A DNA stretch of 38,196 bases from Bacteroidales bacterium (GTDB lineage Bacteria; Bacteroidota; Bacteroidia; Bacteroidales; Muribaculaceae): the NCBI GenBank assembly GCA_900768685.1, contig CAAGDX010000032.1, positions 1 to 38,196 on the forward strand. Direction: 5' to 3'. The notes under the pieces are model-generated. The model saw nothing but the letters and a program-made list of their open reading frames with translations, did not search any database and was not told the DNA's origin. Made by a program: the position numbers and the translations under genes. Below, one piece after another: positions 1 to 7,794 of this stretch; the first letter of the stretch is position 1; each line of letters starts with the position of its first letter.

Positions 1-16
1 GGCACCATTTTATTGG

Positions 17-100
17 GCAAGAATGGCGGAATTGGTAGACGCGCTACTTTGAGGGGGTAGTGAGCATTCGCTCGTGTGAGTTCGAGTCTCATTTCGGACA
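17..100 (+). tRNA. tRNA-Leu (GAG anticodon), acceptor stem mispaired
   Basis: The D stem (26-28/40-42), anticodon stem (44-48/56-60), long class II variable arm with a GAGC/GCTC stem, and T arm (76-92) are all intact. The 7-nt anticodon loop at 49-55 has GAG at 51-53, which reads CUC/CUU leucine codons. No CCA is encoded after the discriminator A100. The oddity is the acceptor stem. The 3' strand at 93-99 (TTCGGAC) needs GTCCGAA on the 5' side, but 17-23 is GCAAGAA, so only four of seven pairs form. A strong terminator follows directly, so the gene looks like an independent transcript. The body is clearly a tRNA; whether it is functional is uncertain. Confidence 0.85.
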
Positions 101-104
101 CAAG

Positions 105-143
105 AAAGCTGAGAGGTTTAGAAATAAATCTTTCAGCTTTTTT
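105..143 (+). terminator. Intrinsic terminator of tRNA-Leu
   Basis: A 15-bp stem (105-119 with 126-140, two G-U pairs) closes a 6-nt loop and runs into a T-run at 138-143. It sits 4 nt after the tRNA. Confidence 0.8.
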
Positions 144-145
144 AT

Positions 146-176
146 TTTGCCAAATTGCAAAAAAATCTTACATTTG
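146..176 (+). promoter_or_regulatory. Bacteroidetes promoter for the DUF6150-type gene
   Basis: A TTTG -33 box (146-149) lies 19 nt before a TACATTTG -7 box (169-176). Transcription should start near 183, about 26 nt before the ATG at 209. Confidence 0.75.
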
Positions 177-208
177 CAAGCATAACCAAACTAATTATTT
201 TTTTCACT

Positions 209-547
209 ATGAAACATGTGTTTTTATTTCTTGTAGCCATTCTTTTTTGTGGCACAGCGTATTCCCAGAAAGTATATTGCACATCTGCCGGTTCTGCAGA
301 CGTAAAAGTTTATGTGGTAGAACATGAATATCAAGCAGACTTGGTTGTCTATAAGGCAGAACATTCGTATGAAGTTAATAGCAATGAAAACAACGGCATC
401 TGGTTTTTCACTGAGTACAGCTATCAGGCAGACAAAACTGTGGGCTTTGTGGACCAAAAGTATAAAGCAGACATCACCGTATATTTCACATCGCATAAAT
501 ATTCCGCAAAATGGAAAAATGAAAGTAAAAGGCACTTTTTGTATTAG
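209..547 (+). CDS. Small secreted DUF6150-like (7_1 knot) protein
   Basis: This 112-aa protein starts with a signal peptide (MKHVFLFLVAILFCGTAYSQ), so it is predicted to be exported. I chose the ATG at 209 over an upstream ATG at 155 because the promoter ends at 176 and the signal peptide begins here. The mature part is about 80 residues of short repeated beta units with a recurrent aromatic-x-A-D pattern (YQADLVVY, YQADKTV, YKADITVYF, YSAKWKN) and a central NNGIWFF. From memory this matches the DUF6150 family, predicted to fold as a deep 7_1 knot. The family's biochemical function is unknown to me. The gene stands alone between the tRNA and the mutase, each with its own promoter. Confidence 0.75.
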   Translation: MKHVFLFLVAILFCGTAYSQKVYCTSAGSADVKVYVVEHEYQADLVVYKAEHSYEVNSNENNGIWFFTEYSYQADKTVGFVDQKYKADITVYFTSHKYSAKWKNESKRHFLY

Positions 548-576
548 AATAGCATCTGAGCGTGCTCAAAAAAATA

Positions 577-608
577 TTTGTGGAATGAATAAAAAATTAC
601 TACCTTTG
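577..608 (+). promoter_or_regulatory. Promoter of the phosphohexomutase gene
   Basis: A TTTG -33 box (577-580) lies exactly 20 nt before TACCTTTG (601-608). Transcription should start near 614, giving a leader of about 48 nt. Confidence 0.8.
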
Positions 609-661
609 TACGAATAGAAGTATTAACCCGAAATATTTACAATAAAAATAGATTTTCACCA

Positions 662-2413
662 ATGGAAAACAACGAACTTATAAAAATGTGTGCCGACAAA
701 GCACAGCTTTGGCTCGGTGAAGGTTATGATGAGGAAACTCGTCAGGAAGTGAAGCGTATGCTTGAAGCTGAAGACAAAACAGACCTCATTGAATCTTTTT
801 ACAAAGACCTTGAATTCGGTACAGGCGGTCTCCGCGGTATAATGGGTGCCGGTTCAAACCGTATGAACATTTACACTGTAGGTGCTGCTACTCAGGGTCT
901 TGCAAACTATCTTAAAGAAGCATTCAAGGACCTTCCACAAATCAGTGTGGCTGTTGGTCATGACGTGCGTAACAATTCTCGCAAATTTGCAGAAATGGTG
1001 GCAAACATCTTCTCTGCAAACGGAATTAAGGTTTATCTCTTTGAAAACTTCCGTCCTACTCCGGAACTTTCATTTGCTATCCGCTATTTCGGCTGCCAGA
1101 GCGGTGTAAACATCACAGCTTCTCACAACCCGAAAGAATACAACGGCTACAAAGCTTACTGGAGTGACGGTGCTCAGATTATCGCTCCTCACGATGTGAA
1201 CATTATTGACAATGTGAACAAAATCAAATCCGTGAGCGAAATCAAGTTTGAAGGTAATCCGGAACTTATCCAGATTGTGGGAAAAGACGTTGATGATGCT
1301 TTCCTTGCAGATATCCTTAAACTTTCTCTCAGTCCGGAAATCAACCGTCGTCACAGCGACCTCAAGATTGTTTATACTCCTATCCACGGTACAGGTGTGG
1401 AAATCGTTCCGCAATCACTCAAAAACTATGGATTCGAGAATATAATCCACGTTCCGGAACAAGATGTTCCGTCCGGCGACTTCCCGACAGTAGCATCTCC
1501 AAACCCGGAAGTTCCTTCCGCTATGGCAATGGCTATCGCAAAGGCAAAAGAAACAAATGCGGACCTTGTGATGGCTTCAGACCCGGATGCAGACCGTATC
1601 GGCTGTGTAATGCGTGACAGCAAGGGTGAATACGTGCTCATCAATGGTAACCAAATCAATATGATTCTCCACTATTACCTGATGACACGCAACACTGAAC
1701 TTGGCAGAATCACAGGCAACGAATACATCGTTAAGACTATCGTTACCACAGAAATGATTAAGGCTATCGCTGATGCAAACCATATTAAATGCTACGACTG
1801 CTACACCGGTTTCAAATGGATTGCTTCCGTAATCCGTGAACAGGAAGCTAAGGGTGCACGTTATCTTGGTGGCGGTGAAGAAAGCTACGGCTTCCTCGCT
1901 GAAACATTTGCTCGTGACAAAGACTCTGTTTCCGCTATCTCCCTTATGGCAGAAGCTGCTGCGTGGGCAAGAGATAAAGGTTTGGACTTCCTTGGTCTTC
2001 TCCAGGAAATTTACCTCAAATACGGCTATTCACTGGAAGAAGGTATTTCTGTAGTACGTCCGGGCAAGACAGGTGCAGATGAAATCCAAGCTATGATGGT
2101 TGCTTTCCGCAACAATCCTCCGAAACAACTTGGTGGCAGCGATATCGTGAAAATCAAAGACTATCAAGACCTTACGGAAAAAGACCTTGCAGCAGGCACT
2201 GTAAGCAAAATGGATATGCCGGCACTTTCAAATGTGCTCCAATACTTCACTGCAGACGGTAGCAAGGTTTCTATCCGTCCTTCAGGCACAGAACCTAAAA
2301 TCAAGTTCTATATTGAAGTGAAAGGTGAAATGAAAACAGTTGCAGAATACGATGCTGCAGCACTTGCCGCAAAAGCAAAAGTTGATGCTATAAAGAAAGA
2401 CTTGGGAATCTGA
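662..2413 (+). CDS. Phospho-sugar mutase (phosphoglucomutase/phosphomannomutase)
   Basis: This 583-aa cytosolic enzyme belongs to the alpha-D-phosphohexomutase superfamily, which interconverts 1- and 6-phosphosugars through a phosphoserine. All four family signatures are present. ITASHNP carries the phosphoserine S154, DPDADR at 307-312 binds Mg2+, GEESYG at 405-410 is the sugar-binding loop, and RPSGTEPK at 539-546 binds phosphate. Length and motif spacing fit the PgcA-like group, which usually acts on glucose phosphates. Substrate preference (glucose or mannose) cannot be read here. The gene has its own promoter and is followed by the hairpin and repeats at 2439-2538. It ends in TGA, which shows that TGA is a stop in this genome. 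Confidence 0.93.
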   Translation: MENNELIKMCADKAQLWLGEGYDEETRQEVKRMLEAEDKTDLIESFYKDLEFGTGGLRGIMGAGSNRMNIYTVGAATQGLANYLKEAFKDLPQISVAVGHDVRNNSRKFAEMVANIFSANGIKVYLFENFRPTPELSFAIRYFGCQSGVNITASHNPKEYNGYKAYWSDGAQIIAPHDVNIIDNVNKIKSVSEIKFEGNPELIQIVGKDVDDAFLADILKLSLSPEINRRHSDLKIVYTPIHGTGVEIVPQSLKNYGFENIIHVPEQDVPSGDFPTVASPNPEVPSAMAMAIAKAKETNADLVMASDPDADRIGCVMRDSKGEYVLINGNQINMILHYYLMTRNTELGRITGNEYIVKTIVTTEMIKAIADANHIKCYDCYTGFKWIASVIREQEAKGARYLGGGEESYGFLAETFARDKDSVSAISLMAEAAAWARDKGLDFLGLLQEIYLKYGYSLEEGISVVRPGKTGADEIQAMMVAFRNNPPKQLGGSDIVKIKDYQDLTEKDLAAGTVSKMDMPALSNVLQYFTADGSKVSIRPSGTEPKIKFYIEVKGEMKTVAEYDAAALAAKAKVDAIKKDLGI

Positions 2414-2438
2414 TAGATTTTCAAAGATTACAATTTTT

Positions 2439-2538
2439 TTTAAGGAGCTTAAGGTGTGATAATAATAGTTACAATTGACGCCTTAAGCTCCTTAAATACC
2501 CTAAAAACTCTAAAAACCCTAAAATCCCTCTAAAAAAA
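2439..2538. repeat. Upstream 9-bp repeat array with hairpin, inverted half
   Basis: Two forward units (AAGGAGCTT, AAGGTGTGA, 2442-2459) face a run of inverted units (2480-2538: CCTTAAATA, CCCTAAAAA, CTCTAAAAA, CCCTAAAAT and so on). The two parts make a 19-bp hairpin (2439-2457 with 2478-2496, one G-U, 20-nt loop). The inverted units are the reverse complement of the array downstream of the next gene. The 18 nt at 2490-2507 are perfectly complementary to 3144-3161. No T-run follows the hairpin, so it does not look like an ordinary terminator. Confidence 0.85.
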
Positions 2539-2543
2539 ACGCT

Positions 2544-3089
2544 ATGGCTGATTTAATACATCGAGCAGGAAATTACAAGAATCTTTTGAGCTATCAAAAA
2601 TCAGACGTAATTTATCAAATAACATTTGATTTTTGCAATAGATTTCTTCAAAAAGGAGATAGGACTATTGACCAAATGGTTCAAGCCGCTCGAAGTGGAA
2701 AGCAGAATATTATTGAAGGGTTATCTGCCGGACCAACATCAATAAAAACTGCCATTAAATTGATTAATGTTGCAAAAGCGAGCTTGAAAGAGTTATTGGA
2801 AGATTATGAGGATTTTTTGAAAACTCGTCATTTTGAACAATGGAAGGCGGGAAGCATAGAGTTTGAGGCGATGAGGCGTTTGGGAAGAGAACATAAAGAA
2901 GCGGAATTTTTTATGAATATTGTTTCTACACGTCCACCGGAAACTATTGCAAATATGGCGATAATACTAATAAATCAAGCAGATTACTTGCTTTATAGAC
3001 TCCTGGATTCTATAGCTTCTTCTTTTGAAAAGGAAGGAGGTTTTTCTGAAAAGATGATGCAAATAAGAAGGAAAAATAGAGGATATTGA
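2544..3089 (+). CDS. Four-helix-bundle protein (S23/IVP-like) with suffix domain
   Basis: This 181-aa, all-helical protein carries the family signature MVQAARSGKQNIIEGLSAGPTS at about residues 45-66. The family includes proteins encoded in 23S rRNA intervening sequences and the Avd accessory proteins of diversity-generating retroelements. The second half (FFMNIVSTRPPETIANMAIILINQADYLLYRLL and a following EGGFSEKM) matches the C-terminal suffix domain common in Bacteroidetes. Family members are small, oligomeric and basic, and are thought to bind nucleic acid; the cellular role of chromosomal copies is not known. The gene is tightly boxed by inverted arrays of a 9-bp repeat, starting 6 bp after one and ending 15 bp before the other. 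I see no reverse transcriptase or template repeat nearby. Confidence 0.88.
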   Translation: MADLIHRAGNYKNLLSYQKSDVIYQITFDFCNRFLQKGDRTIDQMVQAARSGKQNIIEGLSAGPTSIKTAIKLINVAKASLKELLEDYEDFLKTRHFEQWKAGSIEFEAMRRLGREHKEAEFFMNIVSTRPPETIANMAIILINQADYLLYRLLDSIASSFEKEGGFSEKMMQIRRKNRGY

Positions 3090-3103
3090 TTTTATGAGGA
3101 TTT

Positions 3104-3220
3104 AAGGAGTTTAGGGTTTTTAAGGTTTTTAAGGTATTTAGGGTTTTTAGGGTATTTAAGGTGTTTAGGGTATTTAAAGTTTTTAGGGTTTTTAAGGTAT
3201 TTAGGGTGTTTAGGGTTTTT
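3104..3220 (+). repeat. Tandem 9-bp array, 13 units
   Basis: Thirteen consecutive 9-mers with no indels follow the consensus A(A/G)GGT(T/A/G)TTT, for example AAGGTATTT, AGGGTTTTT, AAGGTGTTT. It resembles telomere sequence but is strictly 9-periodic. It is inverted relative to the array before the four-helix-bundle gene. On the minus strand it reads as an (L-N/K-T)n peptide, a by-product of the period. Confidence 0.95.
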
Positions 3221-3278
3221 AGTGGAGTTTGAGAATAATTTGTGAAAAGAAAATTATGTAAAAGTGGCATAAAATTGC

Positions 3279-3286
3279 TAACTTTG
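3279..3286 (+). promoter_or_regulatory. -7 box before ileS
   Basis: TAACTTTG matches TAnnTTTG and sits 26 nt before the ileS ATG. No TTTG lies at the right distance upstream. Confidence 0.6.
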
Positions 3287-3312
3287 CACATTATTTTTAA
3301 GAATTCTCAAAA

Positions 3313-6300
3313 ATGAAAAAATTCAATGAATATAACGGCTTCAACTTGTCTGATATCAACAAGGAAGTTTTAGCTAAATGGAACAAGGAAAATCTCTTTG
3401 AAAAAAGTATGACAGAACGTGAAGGCTGCCCTTCATTCGTGTTTTTTGAAGGTCCTCCTTCTGCAAACGGTATGCCCGGCATACACCACGTAATGGCTCG
3501 TACTATCAAGGATATTTTCTGCCGCTACAAAACTATGAAAGGCTTCCACGTGAAGCGTAAAGCCGGCTGGGATACGCACGGACTTCCTGTGGAACTCGGT
3601 GTGGAGAAAAATCTCGGCATTACAAAGGAAGATATAGGCAAGAAAATTTCCGTTGACGACTATAACGCAGCTTGTCGCAGCGAAGTGATGAAATACACTA
3701 AGGAATGGGAAACACTCACTAACTCAATGGGTTACTGGGTGGATTTGAATAATCCTTACATCACATACGATAACCGCTATATTGAAACCGTGTGGTGGCT
3801 TCTCCGTCAAATCTACGACAAAGGCTACCTCTACAAAGGATATACTATCCAGCCGTATTCTCCGGCTGCCGGTACCGGTTTGAGTACTCACGAACTTAAC
3901 CAGCCGGGTTGCTATCGCGACGTGAAAGATACCACATGTACTGCACAGTTCAGGATTGTGAACCCTACAGAAGAATTTGCAGGCTGGGGTACGGCATATT
4001 TCCTCGCATGGACCACTACTCCGTGGACTTTGCCTTCAAACACTGCACTTGCCGTAGGTCCGAACATTCTTTACAATATCGTCCGCACTTATAATCCATA
4101 TTCCGGAAAGCCTGTGACGGTGGTTGTGGCTGATGCCCTCATGAATTCTCTATTCAATCCTAAGGCTGCGGAACTTGAACTTGAAGCATACAATGCAGGT
4201 GACAAACTCATTCCATTTAAGGTCGTTGGTCAGAAAAAAGGTAGTGAACTCGTGGGTATCGCTTACGAGCAACTTCTCCCGTGGGTAAATCCGGGCGAAG
4301 GTGCATTCCGTGTTATCCCGGGCGACTATGTTACCACTGAAGACGGTACAGGTATCGTACATATTGCGGGTACATTCGGAGCAGATGACTTGAGAGTGTC
4401 ACGCCAGAACGGTATCCCTCCATTGCACTTGATAGACAAAGACGGAAATATCCGTCCTATGGTGGATTTAACAGGAAAATTCTTCCTCCTTTCAGACCTT
4501 GACCCGAAATTTGTCAGTGAAATGGTTGATGTGGAAGAATACTCCAAGTGGCAAGGCAAATTCGTGAAAAATGCTTACGACCCAAGCAAGACAGACAAAG
4601 ACGAAACACTCGATATTGAAATTTGTATGTACCTCAAGGCAAATGACAAGGTTTTCAAAATCGAGAAACATACTCACAACTATCCGCACTGCTGGCGTAC
4701 GGACAAGCCGGTGCTTTACTATCCGCTTGACAGCTGGTTTATCAAAACAACTGCCGTGCGTGAACGCCTTATGGAACTTAACAAGCAGATTAAGTGGAAA
4801 CCGGAATCCACCGGTACAGGTCGTTTCGGCAAATGGCTTGAAAACCTCCAGGACTGGAATCTTTCACGCAGCCGCTATTGGGGTACTCCGCTTCCAATCT
4901 GGAGAACGGAAGACGGAGCGGAAGAAATCTGCATAGACAGCGTTGCAATGCTATATGCTGAAATAGAAAAGGCTGTGGCAGCGGGTGTTATGAAGTCTAA
5001 CCCATACAAAGACCGTGGCTTCGTTCCCGGCGACTATTCAAAGGAAAACTACGAAAAGATAGATTTACACCGTCCGTACGTTGACGATATTGTCCTTGTT
5101 TCCGCAAGCGGCAAGCCGATGCGTAGAGAACTTGACCTTATCGACGTTTGGTTTGACAGCGGTAGCATGCCATACGCTCAGATTCACTATCCTTTTGAAA
5201 ATAAGGAAGCATTTGACAATGGCGAACTTTATCCGGCAGACTTTATTGCGGAAGGTGTGGACCAAACACGCGGTTGGTTCTTCACTCTCCATGCAATAGC
5301 AGGTATGGTGTTTGACACAATCTCCTATAAGACAGTAATTTCAAACGGTCTTGTACTTGACAAGGACGGCAACAAGATGTCCAAACGTCTTGGAAATGCA
5401 GTGAATCCGTTTGAAACTATAGAAAAATTCGGTTCAGACCCTGTGAGATGGTACATGATAGCAAACTCATCTCCATGGGAAAACCTCAAGTTTGACCCTG
5501 CAGGCGTACAGGAAGCGTCACGCAAACTCTTCTCTACGCTTTACAATACGTATTCTTTCTTTGCCCTCTATGCAAACGTTGACGGCTTCACGGGAGCGGA
5601 ACAGCAAGTGCCTCTGAGCGAGCGTCCGGAAATTGACCGCTGGGTTATCTCACTTCTCAACACCCTTATCAAAGACGTTGATGCCGCTCTTGCAGACTAT
5701 GAGCCAACAAAGGCTGCTCGTGCAATAAACGACTTTGTCGGCGACAACTTGAGTAACTGGTACGTTCGCCTTAACCGCAAACGTTTCTGGGGTGGTGAAA
5801 TGACAAAAGATAAACTCTCTGCATATCAGACACTTTACTCTTGTCTTGAAACTATAGCACTCCTTATGGCTCCTGTTTCACCATTCTTTGCAGACAAACT
5901 TTACCAGGATTTGACATCTGTAACAAAAGACAATACCAAGTCTGTTCACCTTGCATTCTTCCCGCAGGCAGATGAGGCGGCAATAGACAAGGACCTTGAA
6001 AACAGAATGTACCTGGCACAGGTGATAACGTCTATGACTCTGGCACTCCGCCGCAAAGCTAACCTTAAAGTGCGTCAGCCACTTACGGCTATCATGGTGC
6101 CAGCAGTTGACGACAAGCAGAAGCAGGCTATCGAGTCTATGAAAGACTTGATTCTGGGCGAACTTAACGTGAAAGAATTGAAACTTGTGGATGGCGATAA
6201 CGGTATCCTCGTGAAACGTGTGAAACCGGACTTCAAAAAACTTGGTCCGAAATTCGGCAAGATGATGAAGCAGGTTGCAGTAGCAATTCAGTCTCTTTCA

Positions 6301-6741
6301 CAGCCGCAAATTGCCGAGTTCGAGAAAAACGGATTTATCTGCTTGAACGTTGAAGGCAATGAAGCAAAAATCGAGGCGGCAGACGTTGAAATCATCTCTG
6401 AAGATATCCCGGGATGGCTCGTGGCAAACGAAGGCAATGTGACTGTGGCACTTGATGTTACCGTTACTCCGGAACTTCGCCAGGAAGGTATTGCACGCGA
6501 CCTTATCAATAGAATCCAAAACATCAGAAAATCTCGTGACTACCAAATCACGGACAAGATAAGTATCGTAATAGAGAAAAATGAGTTTACAGATGCTGCT
6601 GTAGAAAACTTCAAAGACTACATCGCAAGTCAGGTTCTCGCTGTTTCTATCACTATCGGTGATATCAATGCACCACAGGAAGACGAAATGCTGGAAATTG
6701 ACGAGCAGAAAGTAAACGTAAACATTAACCTTTGTAAATAA
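3313..6741 (+). CDS. ileS: Isoleucyl-tRNA synthetase, type 2, GXHH variant
   Basis: This 1142-aa class I synthetase charges tRNA-Ile. Recognisable parts are the N-terminal Rossmann segment with PSANGMPGIHHVM (49-61), AGWDTHGLPVELGVEK, a long editing insertion, WFDSGSMPY, and the KMSKR loop at 688-692, followed by the anticodon-binding region (SNWYVRLNRKRFW). The size and the lack of a C-terminal zinc-finger cysteine set fit the eukaryote-like type 2 enzymes, which tend to resist mupirocin. The usual HxGH signature is replaced by G56-I57-H58-H59, so the first His is Gly and the Gly is His. This swapped GXHH form has been described in a subset of type 2 enzymes. It is the first gene of a long co-directional run; the next gene starts 9 nt after its stop. 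Confidence 0.96.
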   Translation: MKKFNEYNGFNLSDINKEVLAKWNKENLFEKSMTEREGCPSFVFFEGPPSANGMPGIHHVMARTIKDIFCRYKTMKGFHVKRKAGWDTHGLPVELGVEKNLGITKEDIGKKISVDDYNAACRSEVMKYTKEWETLTNSMGYWVDLNNPYITYDNRYIETVWWLLRQIYDKGYLYKGYTIQPYSPAAGTGLSTHELNQPGCYRDVKDTTCTAQFRIVNPTEEFAGWGTAYFLAWTTTPWTLPSNTALAVGPNILYNIVRTYNPYSGKPVTVVVADALMNSLFNPKAAELELEAYNAGDKLIPFKVVGQKKGSELVGIAYEQLLPWVNPGEGAFRVIPGDYVTTEDGTGIVHIAGTFGADDLRVSRQNGIPPLHLIDKDGNIRPMVDLTGKFFLLSDLDPKFVSEMVDVEEYSKWQGKFVKNAYDPSKTDKDETLDIEICMYLKANDKVFKIEKHTHNYPHCWRTDKPVLYYPLDSWFIKTTAVRERLMELNKQIKWKPESTGTGRFGKWLENLQDWNLSRSRYWGTPLPIWRTEDGAEEICIDSVAMLYAEIEKAVAAGVMKSNPYKDRGFVPGDYSKENYEKIDLHRPYVDDIVLVSASGKPMRRELDLIDVWFDSGSMPYAQIHYPFENKEAFDNGELYPADFIAEGVDQTRGWFFTLHAIAGMVFDTISYKTVISNGLVLDKDGNKMSKRLGNAVNPFETIEKFGSDPVRWYMIANSSPWENLKFDPAGVQEASRKLFSTLYNTYSFFALYANVDGFTGAEQQVPLSERPEIDRWVISLLNTLIKDVDAALADYEPTKAARAINDFVGDNLSNWYVRLNRKRFWGGEMTKDKLSAYQTLYSCLETIALLMAPVSPFFADKLYQDLTSVTKDNTKSVHLAFFPQADEAAIDKDLENRMYLAQVITSMTLALRRKANLKVRQPLTAIMVPAVDDKQKQAIESMKDLILGELNVKELKLVDGDNGILVKRVKPDFKKLGPKFGKMMKQVAVAIQSLSQPQIAEFEKNGFICLNVEGNEAKIEAADVEIISEDIPGWLVANEGNVTVALDVTVTPELRQEGIARDLINRIQNIRKSRDYQITDKISIVIEKNEFTDAAVENFKDYIASQVLAVSITIGDINAPQEDEMLEIDEQKVNVNINLCK

Positions 6742-6750
6742 TTTTGCACT

Positions 6751-7131
6751 ATGAGTGAAAAATTGCGTTATTCCGATGAAGAATTGCAGGAATTTAAGGA
6801 ACTGATTCTTGCAAAGCTTGAAAAAGCACAGGCAGAATACGACAGTATTATGGCTGATATGTCTAATGAACACGGCAACGACACCGTTGACACTTCACCT
6901 ACATTCAAAGCACTTGAAGATGGTGCTGTGACAAACGGCAAAGAAGAGGCTTGCCGTATGGCTCAGCGTCAGGCAAAATTTATTTCACACCTCAAGGCGG
7001 CACTTATGCGTATTGAAAATAAAACGTATGGTATTGACCGCCTTACCGGCGAATTAATCCCTAAAGAACGCCTCCGTGCAGTGCCTCACGCAACTCTGAG
7101 CGTAGAACAAAAAAATTCCGGTAATCACTAA
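6751..7131 (+). CDS. DksA/TraR-family protein without zinc cysteines
   Basis: This 126-aa protein has the DksA/TraR layout: an N-terminal helical hairpin (about 1-90) with acidic residues near the turn, then a compact tail containing YGIDRLTGELIPKERLRAVPHAT. The family binds the RNA polymerase secondary channel and adjusts transcription in stringent-type responses. In classical members the tail holds a four-Cys zinc finger. Here the position usually holding the first Cys is Asp (GID), and the only Cys in the protein is in the helical part. The fold probably forms without zinc, as in other Cys-poor members. Its position between ileS and lspA suggests co-transcription. Confidence 0.9.
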   Translation: MSEKLRYSDEELQEFKELILAKLEKAQAEYDSIMADMSNEHGNDTVDTSPTFKALEDGAVTNGKEEACRMAQRQAKFISHLKAALMRIENKTYGIDRLTGELIPKERLRAVPHATLSVEQKNSGNH

Positions 7132-7143
7132 CAAAACAGATAA

Positions 7144-7782
7144 ATGAAACAAAGAAAAGGACTCTTAGCCCTTTTGATAGTACTTGCCGTACTTATTATA
7201 GACCAGATAACGAAAATTTATGTCAAGACGCATTTTTGCCTTGGCGAAAGTGTGGATGTGACGTCTTGGTTCAAAATCTTGTTTATTGAAAACAATGGTA
7301 TGGCGTTCGGCATGGAGATAGGCAGCAAGGTTTTCCTTACACTTATCCGCCTGGTGGTTTCATTTATAGGAATTTATTATATTTGGAAAATAAAGGACAA
7401 TCCACGACTTAAAATGGGGTTTCTCATCAGTCTTTCGCTGATAATAGCAGGGGCTATGGGAAACAACATTGACGGTCTTTTCTATGGAATGATGTTTGAT
7501 GACCCATATCCGCCGGAGGTTGCATCTTTTATGCCGGAAAGTGGTGGCTATGCCGGTCTTTTCTATGGCAAAGTGGTGGATATGCTTTATTTCCCGCTGT
7601 TCAGTTTCGTATGGCCGGACTGGGTGCCGGGATTGGGAGGCGACACTTTTCTCTTTTTCCAGCCGGTGTTTAACATTGCCGATGCTGCAATATCCGTGGG
7701 CATCTGCCTTGTGATTTTTTTCTATAGCTCTCAAATAAACGAACTTTCCGCTAAAGACGAAGAAACGGAAAAGGCGGAATAA
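7144..7782 (+). CDS. lspA: Lipoprotein signal peptidase (signal peptidase II)
   Basis: This 212-aa inner-membrane aspartyl protease cleaves the signal peptide of diacylated prolipoproteins before the lipidated Cys. Four hydrophobic segments are visible at about 6-22, 65-82, 92-108 and 175-194. The conserved stretches are DQITK at 20-24, ENNGMAFG, and the two catalytic Asp in KVVDMLYFP (D146) and FNIADAAIS (D180). The long loop between segments 3 and 4 (about 115-170) is larger than in proteobacterial LspA. It starts 12 nt after the DksA-like gene, and the next gene encodes a lipoprotein that would be its substrate. Confidence 0.95.
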   Translation: MKQRKGLLALLIVLAVLIIDQITKIYVKTHFCLGESVDVTSWFKILFIENNGMAFGMEIGSKVFLTLIRLVVSFIGIYYIWKIKDNPRLKMGFLISLSLIIAGAMGNNIDGLFYGMMFDDPYPPEVASFMPESGGYAGLFYGKVVDMLYFPLFSFVWPDWVPGLGGDTFLFFQPVFNIADAAISVGICLVIFFYSSQINELSAKDEETEKAE

Positions 7783-7794
7783 TAATTTTTTTTC

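Noticed and set aside
2544..3220. Diversity-generating retroelement
   Set aside because: The four-helix-bundle protein is Avd-like, but there is no reverse transcriptase, template repeat or variable gene nearby.
3010..3291. 93-aa minus-strand ORF with an (LNT/LKT)n repeat
   Set aside because: The repeat peptide is a direct product of the 9-bp array; the ORF overlaps the four-helix-bundle gene and has no start signal or conserved domain.
6298..6873. 191-aa minus-strand ORF
   Set aside because: It lies antisense to the well-supported ileS and DksA-like genes and shows a Cys/Phe-rich shadow composition.
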